A stretch of 64,000 nt of DNA from Eriocheir sinensis (GCF_024679095.1 NC_066522.1:12809253-12873252), one strand, 5' to 3'. Numbered from the stretch's first letter, positions 49,139 to 61,439 are shown. Program-made: numbers and translations. The notes: a model not told the origin generated them from the letters alone.

Positions 49139-49452
49139 CATGTACATACCTCCGGGGAAGGCATGATCCCTACTTACGATAGCATCAGAATCTATCAAAC
49201 ACCATAGTAACGTCCGGGAAGGCCTGATCACTACTTACGATCGCATCAAAATCTCTCAAACTTCACCACAGTAATGTCCCAGAAGGCCTGTTCACTACTC
49301 ACAATACCATTTAAATCTCTCAAACTTCACGGTAACGTTTAAGAAGGCCTGATCACTACTTATAATATCGTCAAAATTTCTCAAGCTTCACCACAGTAAC
49401 GTCTATGAAGATCTGATCACACTTACGATAACATCGAAATCAATCAAACTTC
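49139..49452 (+). repeat. 61-66 bp tandem array, left part
   Basis: Units carry GAAGGCCTGATCACTACTTA, CGATAGCATCAAAATCTCTC and AAACTTCACCACAGTAACGT. Anchors (GATCACTACT or variants) at 49164, 49226, 49290, 49351 and 49415. The array stops at about 49452 and resumes at about 49858. Confidence 0.9.
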
Positions 49453-49857
49453 CTCAGGAAGTTACTGAAGACGGAGGCCGTGCCGGTCACTGAGTGAGGC
49501 ATGTTTACGGTGGCGGCGTGCGTGGCCCTCCGTGTGCCTGACGCGGCCCCCGTTGCCCCACCGGCCCCCAAGGCTCTCTCCCCTTGACCAAGGTCGTTAT
49601 CACGGTCGGATTGATGGGGGCAAGGAGATGATTTCAAGCCACTTTTTGGCAGACAAAAATAGCAAATAGCTAAGCATTGAAGATGCGTAAATTTTTCCAT
49701 TCCCGGCACCACGCGCTAGGAAAACTGTGGCATCACGCTTCCTACTGGTGTATTGGTCGATTGGTGGCTGTATTCAAAGCAAACTGATTTTCTTGCGATC
49801 AAACTGACATCTGGCGGTAGACACCAACCCCCAGGTTTCACGATTTTCGTATCCGAC
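49453..49857. other. Insert splitting the tandem array; carries one arm of an inverted duplication
   Basis: About 405 bp unrelated to the flanking units. Its first part (about 49466-49712) is the reverse complement of 52103-52343. Shared blocks include AATGCTTAGCTATTTGCTAT, GGCTTGAAATCATCTCCTTG, GGTCAAGGGGAG, GGGGGCCGCGT, AGGCACAC and TCAGTGACCGGCACGGCC (with small differences). A minus-strand frame of 90 codons spans it, but the other copy does not conserve it. The remaining 49713-49857 is unique. Confidence 0.8.
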
Positions 49858-50325
49858 TCTACCGTCCAGGAAGGTTTGATCACTACATACGATAGCATTA
49901 AAATCTCTCAATCTTCACCCCCAGTAATACCTGGGAAGTTCGGACTATTACTTACGATAGCATCAAAATCCCTTAAGCTTCAAAGTAACGTTTGGAAAGT
50001 TCTGATCACTACTTGCGATAACATCAAAAGCTCTCAATCTTCACTCCAGTAACGCCCGGGAAGGCCTGATCACTATTTACGGTAGCATCTAAAACTTTCA
50101 AACTTCACCGCCACAATAACGTCCAGGAAGGTTGATCACTACTTACGATACCATGAAAATCTCTGAAGCTTAACCACAATAACACCCGGGATGGTCTGAT
50201 CACTACTTACAATCGCATCAAAATCTCTCAAACTTCACCGCCACAGTACCGTCTGGGAAGGTCCGATCATTACTTACGATAGCATCAAAATCTCCCAAAC
50301 TCCAGCGCCACCGTACCCTTCTAAA
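49858..50325 (+). repeat. 61-66 bp tandem array, right part
   Basis: Anchors at 49878, 49942, 50004, 50069, 50134, 50199 and 50265; the same unit as the left part. Seven units, then unique sequence to about 50835 with no gene that I can support. Confidence 0.9.
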
Positions 50326-50837
50326 TGTGATCTTAAATTTGGTCAGGACTGCCTCGCAATTTTGGTTTTCTGCCTCTTTTACAGTAACACAATGGTCGAT
50401 CTTGAACACGGCCATGTATATAGATCATCGGGGGCGCAGTGTACGTACAGAAAAAGGACCACAGCGAACGCAACATCTGGCAGTGGCGGCGACGGCGGCG
50501 GCACAGGATGCGACGCCCTGCCCTTAGCACCGTAAAATCATCCTAACGGCTCACGCGGGGCTTGACACGAAGGAACGCAATTGTACATCATGTGGGTGGT
50601 GTTCGCGGGCGTGTACGACGAGACCATCTTCACGCAGTCGTGTTAGAACTCTTAAGATGCGTCCAGAATAAGAGTTGAGAGAAGAAAGCGTGCAAGAAAT
50701 GGAGGTTTAGTTGGTTAAAAGTAGAAAAGAATGACTAAGGAAAAAAGTAACATCACTGAGGGAGGAAAAATTATGTCAGGATTAAGGAATGACATGAAGG
50801 AATGACGATGGAATGGTTATGCTGTACTTGAAGGTAG

Positions 50838-50991
50838 ACAGACAGAGAGATAGATAGATATATAGATAGATAGATAGATAAATAAATAGATATATAGATA
50901 GGTCGGTAGGAAGGTAGGTAAGTCGATAGATAGATGGATAGATTGATAAATAGATAGCTAGGTAGGTAGGTAGGCGGGGAGGTAGGTAAAC

Positions 50992-51025
<34 letters not shown>

Positions 51026-51030
51026 GTTGA
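50838..51030. repeat. (GATA)n / (GGTA)n region
   Basis: GATAGATA runs with GGTAGGTA interruptions, purest at 50994-51022. Confidence 0.92.
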
Positions 51031-51102
51031 TAGAAATATATAGAGAGAATTTTTATTATATCATTTATTGTGAATTATGTTGACTTATAAAGCATAAGAG
51101 AT

Positions 51103-51251
<149 letters not shown>

Positions 51252-51529
51252 GGGGATGACGTGAGGGGCAGAGGTTTATTTCCTGTTCCTGCTCCCCTAC
51301 TCGCGTATGACACAGGTCAGCTTGGCGTGCCTCCTCTGAGCGGACATACCGAGTGTCCCGGCAAGACGCGCCTGCAGGGGAGGGGCAATGGGGGACGAAA
51401 GGCATGGGAGGAGGGAGGCTGATGGGGGAAGGTCAGAGGCACCCCTTCCCTCCCTCCTTTCCTCGTGGGGAGGGAGGGGTCATCGTCCACTGGTTCGTGG
51501 GCTGGCGACGCCTGGCATCGGCGGGTGTT

Positions 51530-51618
51530 AGGTATATAGAGCTTCGTAACGTAGCGGAAGCACTATCGCTCCGTCGCCTCTCTCCTGCGTGGTTCCACGA
51601 GTCAGCGAACAGGTAAGT
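51530..51618 (+). promoter_or_regulatory. Possible promoter and first exon
   Basis: GGTATATAGAG (TATATA at 51533) lies about 30 bp before a CACTATCGCTCC start-like site. The leader ends AGCGAACAG/GTAAGTG, a strong splice donor at 51613. The arrangement is like the chitin-binding gene's 5' end. I could not identify a coding exon downstream within the window, so this may be chance. GC-rich sequence continues to 52100. Confidence 0.25.
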
Positions 51619-52102
51619 GTCGGTCACTGTGCAGCACCGGCGGCTGGGCGTAGGGAAGACAGCAGTGTCATTGTTTCACTGTCTCTCTCTGTGGAGGCCA
51701 CACCGATAGCCTGTAGCTTTGAGACAGCCTCCGTAACTTTTCTACGCGTACTTTAACACCCGTGGGGGTACGTGACGCAAGCACATTGTGCACGAAGACG
51801 TCGACGGCGAAGTAGCGAGAGGCGCGTCGCTGGGTGCTGGTGGATTAGGACGGGCGGCGGGCGGTGGGTATGGGGCACCGGTGACCCGCGGGACGCCCTG
51901 TTTACAGTTATTCAGAGTATCTGGAAGTCAGTGGTTACCTGCGAGGCGCGTCCCGCGAGGGTCGATGATCGGTAACTGACAGGCCCCAGGCTGAGGGGCC
52001 GAGCATGGCGTGGCTCCTCCAGTTTATGTATGTTCCTAGTGAAGTCAGGTGACGCCGCGACCGTCAGATGCACTGGGTAGGTGTGTCACTGAGGGTTCAA
52101 TG

Positions 52103-52345
52103 CGCGTGATGCCGGGAATGGAAAAAAGTTACACTTCTTTAATGCTTAGCTATTTGCTATTTCTTCTGCCACAAAATGGCTTGAAATCATCTCCTTGCCA
52201 CCATCAGTCATAACGTGATTACGACCTTAGTCAAGGGGAGCGGCGGGGGCCGGAGGGACAGCGGGGGCCGCGTTAGGCACACCGAGGGCCGCACACGCCG
52301 CTACCATAAACATGCCGCACTCAGTAACCGGCACGGCCCCGCCTT
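52103..52345. repeat. Second arm of the inverted duplication
   Basis: Reverse-complement homologue of 49466-49712, about 2.4 kb away in inverted orientation, with perhaps 80-85 percent identity by eye. It begins near GCGCGTGATGCCGGGAATGG and ends at CGGCACGGCC before a (GT)n run. A short ATG frame (MPHSVTGTA) is shared by both copies but stops or diverges at once. Confidence 0.8.
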
Positions 52346-52362
52346 GAGTGCCCTGGTGAGGA

Positions 52363-52420
<58 letters not shown>
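52363..52420. repeat. (GT)n microsatellite
   Basis: Pure GT repeat of about 58 bp. Confidence 0.97.
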
Positions 52421-52422
<2 letters not shown>

Positions 52423-52619
52423 ATGCATAAATGAATGAATAAGTAAATTGATATACATAACAATAAAAAGAGACATGCACCGTTTGTCGTTGCCTTTGCC
52501 AGTCTGGGTGTGGGCCGAGGCTGGGGTGGGCGTGGGGCCGCGAGGCTGGTGGGGGAGGTGGGCAGTGTGGAGGCTCACCCTCCCTCGAAGCAACTCCTCT
52601 CCCACGGGGAAAGGCGTGA

Positions 52620-53525
52620 GGAAGATGACTAGAGATTGGGAGGAGGAAATGGTGAACAAAAAGTGGAGGTAAATGATAAATGGGTGGTGGAAAATTAACG
52701 ATACGGCAACGAAGAAAAAATACTTAATGGTGATGGAAGAAAAAAAATGGGAAATGAAAAGTTGCAAGTGTAGGAGACACACGAACAAAGAACAGGAAGG
52801 GCGAAAGCAAGTTAAGAGACGGGGAATGAGAACAGGGGCATGGCAGGAATGGAGTGAGATAGGAAAAGGGAAAGAATAGGGAAGAGCAGAATAGGAAGGA
52901 GAAATAAAGGAGGCGAAAGATAAAGACAAGAGATGGAGTGTAGGATAGGGAAGAGGAGGAGGGGAAGAAGGAGAAGGATGAGAACAAAGAATGGAGTGTA
53001 GGAGGGTGAAGAGGAGGATAAGAATGAATGGTAAAGGAAGAAGGAGAAGGAGAAGGAGGAAGACAAAAGCTTGAGTGTAGTTGCAATATAATTCAAGAAG
53101 AGAAAGAGAAGAGTGAGAGGGGAAAGGATAGACAAGAGGAGGATAAGAAGAAGAAAGAAAGGAGAGGAAGGATGAAGACAAAGGAGAGATTGCAGTGGCG
53201 GCAGAGGAGGATAGAAAGAAGAAAGGAATGAGGACGAAGGATGATATATAGGATAGGGAGGAGGAGGAGGATAAGGAGGCGAAGGATGAGGGCTAGGGAT
53301 GGAGTGGAGTGGCGGCAGAGGTCAAGACAGGCTAATGCTCTTTGTCGGACGCTACTAACGGAATCTTATGTCCAACCTTCAGGGGGGAGGAGCAGGAGGA
53401 GGAGATGAAGGAGGCGGAGAGGGGAAGGCAGGAGAGGGGAGAAGGAGGGGAAGGGGGGGGCTAGTAAACCTGTGTGAGAGAGGGAAGGAACGGTAGGAAG
53501 GGGGAGAGAGGGGGAGGACGTGGTG
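52620..53525. repeat. Purine-rich tract with degenerate repeats
   Basis: A/G-dominated; AGGATGA, GGAGTG(T/G)AGG and GAAGAGGAGG recur with variable spacing (52925-53330). No gene. Confidence 0.85.
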
Positions 53526-53574
53526 AGATAATTCTACCCATCATCTTTTTTTATTTTCTCGATCACTCGTTCGC

Positions 53575-53705
53575 TCCTCCTCCTCCTCCTCCTCTTCTTC
53601 TTCCTCGTTCTTTATCGTAATTAGAGATCTTTTCCTTTCATTGTAGATTACTTGGCTTTGTTTAATCGCTTTTTTCTATCTCTTTCTCTCCTCTTCTCTC
53701 ATTTT

Positions 53706-53765
<60 letters not shown>

Positions 53766-54013
53766 TTTTATTTCTTCTCTATCTTATTTTTTATCACATT
53801 TTCCATTAGTAATCTATTTTACTGGCCATTTACTTACCTCCGTCCTCCGTCTTCCTCCTCCTTCTCCTCCTCTCCTCCTCCTCCTCCTCCTCCTCCTCCT
53901 CCTCCTCCTGTCAATGTCCGATTCAAATACCAACTTTATATATTTATTCTTATTCGTCTTCCTCCCTCCTCCTTTGTCTCACGCTCTCTTTCTTGACTCC
54001 TTTCTCTTTCTTC

Positions 54014-54089
<76 letters not shown>

Positions 54090-54222
54090 CTGAAGGTGAA
54101 GGTCAGGTAGAGCACATACCTTCCTCCTCCTCCTCCTCCTCCTCCTCCTCCTCCTCCTCCTCCTTTTCCTTTCTTCCACCTTGCACGATCCCTCCTCTCT
54201 TTCCCCTTCGTCAGTCCTAAAC

Positions 54223-54264
<42 letters not shown>

Positions 54265-54270
54265 CGTATA
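53575..54270. repeat. Pyrimidine tract with (CT)n and (TCC)n
   Basis: (TCC)n at 53576-53603, (CT)n at 53709-53762, (TCC)n at 53872-53910, (CT)n at 54018-54086, (TCC)n at 54123-54165 and (CT)n at 54222-54262. Confidence 0.95.
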
Positions 54271-54439
54271 CCTGGCCAAGGTGTAAAGTCTTGCACTGTG
54301 ACGTTGCGTGCGCTGAATGCCTTTAATGAATTAAGGTAATGTATACAGCCAGGTAGAGAAGGGGTCCGTCGGGTCAGGTTAGGGACGCTTAATTGATTTT
54401 CGTTTTTTGTTAATTGTTTGTTTTGTTACCTGCTGTGTT

Positions 54440-55159
<720 letters not shown>

Positions 55160-55401
55160 CTACCCCCCAACCACTCTCTCCTCGGGAACACAATAACCTC
55201 TTGGCCTTCTCTCTTTCTCTTTCTCTCTCTCCTCTGTACGCCCTTTTGTCCTGTACCATCGGGCGCATCCTTCGCTCTCCTTCCTCTCCTCCTTCGTCCT
55301 TGTGTGGGGCTTCAACTCCGGCGGCAAAAAGTAAAAGGAAAGGAAAAAAGAGAAACTCGTAACGTAAGTAAGTACTGGTTGCGTCCGACGAGTCAGCAGG
55401 T

Positions 55402-55455
<54 letters not shown>

Positions 55456-55475
55456 GCGTAACCTTGCCCTTGTGT

Positions 55476-55541
<66 letters not shown>
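55402..55541. repeat. Two (GT)n microsatellites
   Basis: (GT)n at 55402-55453 and 55478-55539 separated by a 25-bp unique segment. Confidence 0.97.
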
Positions 55542-55589
55542 GGGTCTTGGGTGCGAAGGTCAGCGCCCGGGCGGCTGGTGAGTGTGTTC

Positions 55590-56400
55590 CCCCCCTTCCC
55601 CTCTCTTCTTCCCCCTCCCCTCTCTCTCCTTCCCCTCCCTCTCTCCTTCTCCCTCCTCCTCCTCTCCCCTTCTCCACATGATTTCCCACTCCTTTTCCCT
55701 TCCCATTTCGTCTTCTCATCTTTTTTCCTTTCCTTTTCTCCTCCTCCAAGTTCTGTTTTTCTTTGCACTATTTCTTCTTCCCTTCATCTCTTTCCCTCTC
55801 ATTCCTACCTTCTTTATACCTCCTCCTCCTCACCCTTTTTCCTTCCCTTTTTTCCCTGCCTTCCCTTCCCTTCCCTCCTGTTATTGCTTCCTCATTCCAT
55901 TCCTTCCTTTCTTCTTTTCAACTCCTCTTCCTCTATCTTTATTTCCTCTTTGCCTTCTTTTTCCATTTTTCCCTGTTCTCTTGCCTCCTTCCTTATTTAT
56001 CTTTCCTCCTCCTCTGTCTCTTTCCTCCCATCTTCTTTCCTCTTCTTTGTCTGTTTCCTCTTTCCTCGTCTCTTTGTTTCCTTTTACTCTTCTTTTCCCT
56101 TTCGTTCTTCTCTGCTCTCCCTGTTCCTTTCCCTTTTTCTTCCCCCCTTTCTCCCTTTCCCTTTCCTCCACCTCCACCTCCTCCTCCTCCTCCTCCTCCT
56201 CCTCCTCATCCTCATCCTTCTCATCCTTCTCCTGCTCCTCCTCCTCCTCCTCCTCCTCCTCCTCCTCCCCCTCCTCCTCCTCATCATCATCCTTCTCCTC
56301 CTCCTCCTCCTCCTCCTCCTCCTCCTCCTCCTCCTCCTCCTCCTCCTCCTCTGCCTCCTCTTCCTTCTTCTCCTCCTCCTCCTCCCTTCTTGTTCCCTGA
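55590..56400. repeat. Pyrimidine tract with long (TCC)n
   Basis: C/T-only sequence throughout; (TCC)n at 56173-56210, 56236-56283 and 56290-56352. The open frames of over 200 codons here are repeat translations. Confidence 0.95.
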
Positions 56401-56445
56401 AGACATGAGTTAATGAAGACTTACCTTACCTGTGCCCTCGTAAAC

Positions 56446-56447
<2 letters not shown>

Positions 56448-56488
<41 letters not shown>

Positions 56489-57040
56489 AAGGCATACCTA
56501 CATAATTTATCTGCTTGTTTGTTGGTCACGCACGCACGCACGCACGCACGCACTCACGCACTCTGTTACTTTCCTATGAACTTTCTTACTTATTTCCTTT
56601 CTTACTTTCTTACTTATATACCTGTTTATTTACTTTTTTTTTCACTTATACTTTACTTTGTGCGTTCGTGCGTGGGTTAAACTTTTCTTTGCATAAATAC
56701 TGAAACACAATATATATTTCTTTTTTTTTTTCTTCTTCAATCTCCGTTTCGTGGATTTTCTTTATTATCATTATTATTTTTATTTCCGAGAAGGTTTGTT
56801 GGTTTTCCTCGGTTTTCTTTTCCTTTTCCTTTTCTTTTTTCTTTTTTTTTTAATATTGCTTTCGATTTTTCATGTGGGTGGAATTCTGTTGACATTCCTT
56901 CAGTCTTCTCCAAGGAATATTTGTTTTACACTCAAGTTTTTTTTTTTTTTATCTTTATTTTTCACGTTTTATTCTATTCTGTTTTAGCTGACGGAATTTT
57001 TTTTTTTTTTTTAAACTCGAACGCTTCAGTAGATTTCTTT
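56448..57040. repeat. (CA)n, (GCAC)n and T-rich sequence
   Basis: (CA)n at 56449-56486, (CGCA)n at 56528-56553, then T-rich sequence with several runs of 10 or more T. No gene. Confidence 0.88.
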
Positions 57041-57059
57041 TGGCGTTCAGTTTTCATCC

Positions 57060-57660
57060 AACATTTTCTTCCTTCTTTCTTTCTTTCTTCTATTGTTCTT
57101 TCTTCTCCTTGCCTCTTACCTCGTCCTCTTTCATCCTCTTCCTCCTCCTCCTCCTCCTCCTCCATCTTGTTTGTTTTTTCCCCTACTTCACCTCCTTCTC
57201 CTCCTCTTTCGTTTCCTCCTCCTCCTCCTCCTTCTCCTCTTTCTTTACCTCCACTTCTTCTTCTTCCTCCTCCTCCTCCTTCACCTCCTTCTCCTTCTTC
57301 TCCCATTTCACCTCTTTCTCCTTCTCCTCTTTCGTTTCCTCCTCCCTCCTCCTCCTTCTCTTCCTCCTCCTTCTCCTCTTTCTTTACCTCCACTTCTTCC
57401 TCCTCCTCCTTCTCCTCCTTCACTTCCTTCTCCTTCTCCCATTTCACCTCTTTCTCCTTCTCCTCCCCGTTCTTCTCCTTTTTCACTTCCTCCTCCTCCT
57501 CCTCCTCCTTCTCCTCCTCCTCCTCCTCCTTCTCCTCCTCCTCCTCCTTCATTACGACTATCTTCTCATTTCCCTCCTCCCCTTTCTCCTCTTTCGTCCT
57601 CCCCACATTGACTCCTTCCCCTCCTCCTCCTCCTCCTCCTCCTTCGCATATTGCTCCTCA
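57060..57660. repeat. Pyrimidine tract with about 125-bp duplication
   Basis: TCC/TTC repeats; the block TCCTCTTTCTTTACCTCCAC recurs at about 57235 and 57375, each followed by TTCTTC/TCCTCC and CCCATTTCACCTCTTTCTCC. 57660-57990 is GC-rich without a convincing gene. Confidence 0.88.
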
Positions 57661-58129
57661 CGGGCTCGGAAGATCATTATTATTCTCGACCCTGATTCGA
57701 CCTTCACTCCCGAGGGTTTGCTGTCAGTGGCGGCGGCGGCGGCGATGGTGGCGGCCTGGAGGGGGTGCCGCAGGGGTCCAGTGTCGTCCCTCCCTCGTTC
57801 CCGCCCGCCCTTCGCTGCCCCAATCCTGTAGGTCCCGTTCCCGCCCTCTCCTCTCTTCTCCTCCCCTTCCCTTCGGCCCCTTCCTGTTTTTCGTCAGACC
57901 CAGAACCCAGAACCTTTGAACCCGTGAAGTCTGTCGCTGGTTTGTCTTCTCCTCCAGTTCTTTGCTTTTTTCCCTTATGAATATTTGTCATTTCGTACAG
58001 TTCTTGTGTTAGACTTTCTTTTTTTCCTTGTTTCTTCGCGTTTTCCTTTATAAACCTTTGTCAGTTTGTCTTAGGTTTAGCTTTAACTTTTCTGTTTTTT
58101 TGTTTTGTTGTGTTCTCTCCTCAAACCCC

Positions 58130-58930
58130 ACCAGCTTTTCCATGATTCTTCTACTCCTGTTCTGCTCTGTCCGTTCTTGATCTACTTCGTTTTGCCCTTT
58201 CAACGGCTTCATGTTCTCGTCCTGTACGCCCTCTGCTCTTGTTTATCTTCTTTCACAACCTCCTTCTCTTTCAGCTTTTCTTTAATCCTTCTGCCCCTCC
58301 TCTGGTATTCCCGCTCTTGTTCTACTCCGTTCTGCCCTTCACACAGCTTTAAGTTCTTGCCCTGCGCCCTCTGCTCTTGTTTAGCTTTTTGCACCACCTC
58401 CTTCTCTTTTAGCTTTTTCTTTAATCTTTCTGCCCCTCTTCTGGTATTCCCGCTCTTCTTCTACTCCGTTCTGCCTTTCACACAGCGTCAAGTTCTTGCC
58501 CTGCGCCCTCTGCTCTTGTTTAGCTTTTTGCACCACCTCCTTCTCATTTAGCTTTTTCTTTAATCTTTCTGCCCCTTCTCTGGTATTCCCGCTCTTGTTC
58601 TACTCCGTTCTGCCCTTCACACAGCGTCAAGTTCTTGCCCTGCGTCCTCTGCTCTTGTTTATCTTCTTTCACAACCTCCTTCTCTTGTAGCTTTTTCTTT
58701 AATCCTTCTGCCCCTTCTCTGGTATTCCCGCTCTTGTTCTACTTCGTTCTGCCCTTCCCACAGCTTCAAGTTCCTGCCCTGCGCCCTCTGCCCTTGTCTA
58801 ACTCCTTGCACTATATAACTCTTTCCCTTCCAGTGTCTTTTTCTCTGCTCTCCTCGTTCCTGTTATACTTCTTTTTGCCCTGCCTACCTCTTCAAGTCCT
58901 CGACCTACGCTTTCTGCCCTTGCCCTGGTC
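58130..58930 (+). repeat. 139-bp satellite-like tandem repeat, about five to six units
   Basis: The block GCGCCCTCTGCTCTTG recurs at about 58225, 58364, 58503, 58642 and 58781, with a 139-bp step. Units share CCTTCTCTTTTAGCTTTTTC, CTGGTATTCCCGCTCTTGTT and CTACTCCGTTCTGCCCTTCA. The ends (58130 and 58930) are more diverged. 139 is not a multiple of three, so a repeated protein is unlikely. Confidence 0.9.
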
Positions 58931-59329
58931 TTAGCCTAGCCCTTTCCTGTTCTTGCCCTACCCCTTCCAGCGCCTGGCAAGCCCCACTTAATAATATCTA
59001 AACCTCTTACCCATCTCCCTCCTCCCTCCCTCCCTCCCGCCTTGGCCTCTCTCCACCAGTCCCGACTCCATGTTTAGCCCAGGCCCCTCGGCGTGGACTA
59101 ACTGGTCTGCACACTTGTTCTTGCTGGAGTAGATGCTTGGCACGAAGAAAAAATACTGGAGGGAAGAAAAATGTACGAAGGCATGATTTTATATAAGATT
59201 TTTTTTTTTTGGTTTTAAGAGGAGTTGTGTAAAACTTGTTGTGCTTGTTGTTGTCCGCTCTTTGCTTTCTTCAGCGTGTTTAGATAATGAGTTTGGAATC
59301 CTGTTGTTGGGGGATGTTGTTTTTCCGAA

Positions 59330-59346
59330 GAGAGAGAGAGAGAGAA
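59330..59346. repeat. Short (GA)n run
   Basis: A small microsatellite in otherwise unremarkable sequence (58930-59600), where I see no gene. Confidence 0.7.
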
Positions 59347-59618
59347 ATATATATATCGACCTTATTTTTGTAGCTTACAAATACCACAGTTATCTCCAAA
59401 ATTACTAACTTGGTAATTACTAGCGGCAGGGACTCTATAATCTGTGGTAATACGAAGCACTTCCTCCGCCCCCGCGATATATTTTAACGCACCAACTTTT
59501 CCTCCTCGGCGAACACTTTGTCTCCCAAGATCGTTGTGAGCAGGAGGGCAGCGCCGCGCCGCCCACGCCCGCCACGAAGCGATGACTCTCACCTTTTGGG
59601 GACTGCAGTGCTCACGGA

Positions 59619-59620
<2 letters not shown>

Positions 59621-59662
<42 letters not shown>
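59621..59662. repeat. (GT)n microsatellite
   Basis: Pure GT repeat, followed by a CpG- and GGC-rich segment. Confidence 0.95.
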
Positions 59663-59664
<2 letters not shown>

Positions 59665-59701
59665 CGTTGTTAAGTGTGGTGGCGGCGTCGGCGGCGGCTG
59701 A

Positions 59702-60037
59702 GTGGCGGCGGTTATGATGGAGCGGCAGGCAATCATTGCCTCCAGGCGGCGGCGAAGACTGTTTCCGGTGTGCGGGATCGCCCAGCAGGTGCGCTCACTG
59801 CTCCCGCCCCTCGCCGCCACTGCTCGCTGCTTACCGGGGGATGTGCTTCCTTCTGTTTATGACTTAACGCCTCGTCACGCCGCGCTCAGAGACAACATCA
59901 GAGAAGGCTGGCGAGGCAGCGGGCGGCCACGGGCTGTTGTGCTTCACCCCACCCCCCGTGCCGGACTGGACAGTCACACACCCACACGCGTCTTCCTTGT
60001 GAGCGATTTTTCTATAAAGAGTACCGATGATCTTTGA
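59702..60037 (+). CDS. Possible CpG-rich first coding exon, unrecognised
   Basis: A 111-codon frame in a CpG-rich segment after GGCGGC repeats. The first part is MMERQAIIASRRRRRLFPVC, then GIAQQ followed by a GTGCGC that could be a weak splice donor near 59789. I do not recognise a domain, and no downstream exon could be joined. The base composition differs from the surrounding pyrimidine tracts, which is the only reason to list it. It may be chance. Confidence 0.15.
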   Translation: MAAVMMERQAIIASRRRRRLFPVCGIAQQVRSLLPPLAATARCLPGDVLPSVYDLTPRHAALRDNIREGWRGSGRPRAVVLHPTPRAGLDSHTPTRVFLVSDFSIKSTDDL

Positions 60038-60649
60038 GGCAGACTAATAATCATGCGCTGGACGTGTATATCAGGAAGAGCAAAATATTGCCAATACATT
60101 ATATAGATAAATAGAATATTGAAATATGCAACATATTTTTATCCAACATCGTAACGAGTCTTTACGCAAATTATTGTAGTGGCCATGATGCATATAATTC
60201 CCATCGCATTAACTCGTCCAGTGTGTATCTTGCGAGCTGTCTTCGGTTCGTCATCTGGTGGCTGGCGAGCGGTGACGGGGTGAGGCCGGGTGGGGGGGTG
60301 GTAAGGAGGCGCCAGGTCGACTGGTAACAGAAAACTTGGTCTTGTCTTCCATAAAAATACGCAAATCTTGGAGTCTCCTCGTCGGTTATGTCGGCAAACT
60401 CAGCCTTCACACACAGGAAGGGAGGAACAGTGAAGCATGTGGCGGCAATGATCTTGAAGCTTCTTGCGTTAAAACAACAACTCTGTGACACACACGATAA
60501 CGATGAGGCAGTAGTCGCCACAACGTTTGTTTGTTTGTTTGTTTGTGCTCCTGAGTGCCGGGCCGCGCGTCGCAGCACTCGGCCAGCAGAACTTGTTTAC
60601 TCCTTGCGACTCGTTGATGTAAGATTTATCATCCCTTAACCCCTTGACT

Positions 60650-60860
60650 ACGGATTTCCTACAAGAACACATCATCAAGCTACAGGAAGGGAATGAAAAG
60701 GGTCTGCTACAACTCAATGAAGAAAAGTCTAAAGTCCTGCACCTTGAGAGGGGATATCTAGCACACTAATACCACATGGGAAACACTCCACAATCCACCA
60801 CAGAGCCAGAGAAACACCTGGGACTATAGCTTACCAGGAAAGCCAAATCAGTGCCAATCG
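60650..60860 (+). pseudogene. LINE reverse-transcriptase relic
   Basis: The plus-strand frame reads LLQLNEEKSKVLHLERG, a stop, YHMGNTPQSTTEPEKHLGL and another stop. This is the block between the catalytic box and the thumb in CR1/L2-like LINEs (xKCKVLHxG...EKDLGV). About 70 codons survive with two in-frame stops. No other LINE part is attached. Confidence 0.75.
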
Positions 60861-60991
60861 CAGCGGATGGGTTAAAGTAATTTCGATCAGTCTTAACCAG
60901 TCAAAAGAACCTCTGTGAAATACTTCTTCAGCCCACGACAAAGACAAAAGAAATATTGCTAACATCATGGTCATAAATCGTATAATATTAA

Positions 60992-61100
60992 CTTTTTACA
61001 GCAAAGGAAGCAGCGTAATGGTAAAACACGAAATACCAAAAAAGGCCGCTTGCTCTGCTCCTGTAAAGAAAATAGAATGAGAGGCTGAAAACCGAGTGTG
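60992..61100 (-). mobile_element. R129 retroposon copy
   Basis: CTTTTTACAGCAAAGGAAGC, AAAAAGGCCGCTTGCTCTGC and CTCCTGTAAAGAAAATAG, then GAGAGGCTGAAA. Full-length by comparison with 46497-46625 but diverged. Confidence 0.65.
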
Positions 61101-61439
61101 TCTTGTGTTTCCTAGAGAGCGATATTCATGCACTAAGAGAATATTTTAAACGTTTATCCACCTTGTCCGCTGCGTCCCTCTCTCAACACGGCTCTCTCCC
61201 TGGCTGGTTTATTTATGTCGTGGCGCCTCCTCCTCCCCCGCGGTAAAACACGAAAATTCCATCCCCTCAGCATTCTCACAGATAACGATCTCCTCAACTA
61301 TTCCTTGCTGGCTGTTATCTCGCCTTTCTCACCTCAAGCTGAGTGAAAAAAAAAGCTGCGGCCTCAGACAAGGAGCAAGCGAAGAAGGCGAAGAAGAGCG
61401 ATGAGGAAGTGGAGGAACCGAGGCCTCTAAGGTGTTATA

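Noticed and set aside
49440..49712. 90-codon minus-strand frame on the inverted-duplicate arm
   Set aside because: The homologous copy at 52103-52343 does not keep the frame beyond nine codons, so no evidence for protein selection.
49139..50325. CRISPR-like 61-66 bp periodicity
   Set aside because: The whole unit is conserved, with no variable spacer portion.
50400..50450. TATATAGA-like promoter near 50415
   Set aside because: No initiator or donor in a consistent arrangement; likely chance.
55407..56413. Frames of 333, 272 and 216 codons
   Set aside because: They cover (GT)n and (TCC)n repeats in three phases; not coding.
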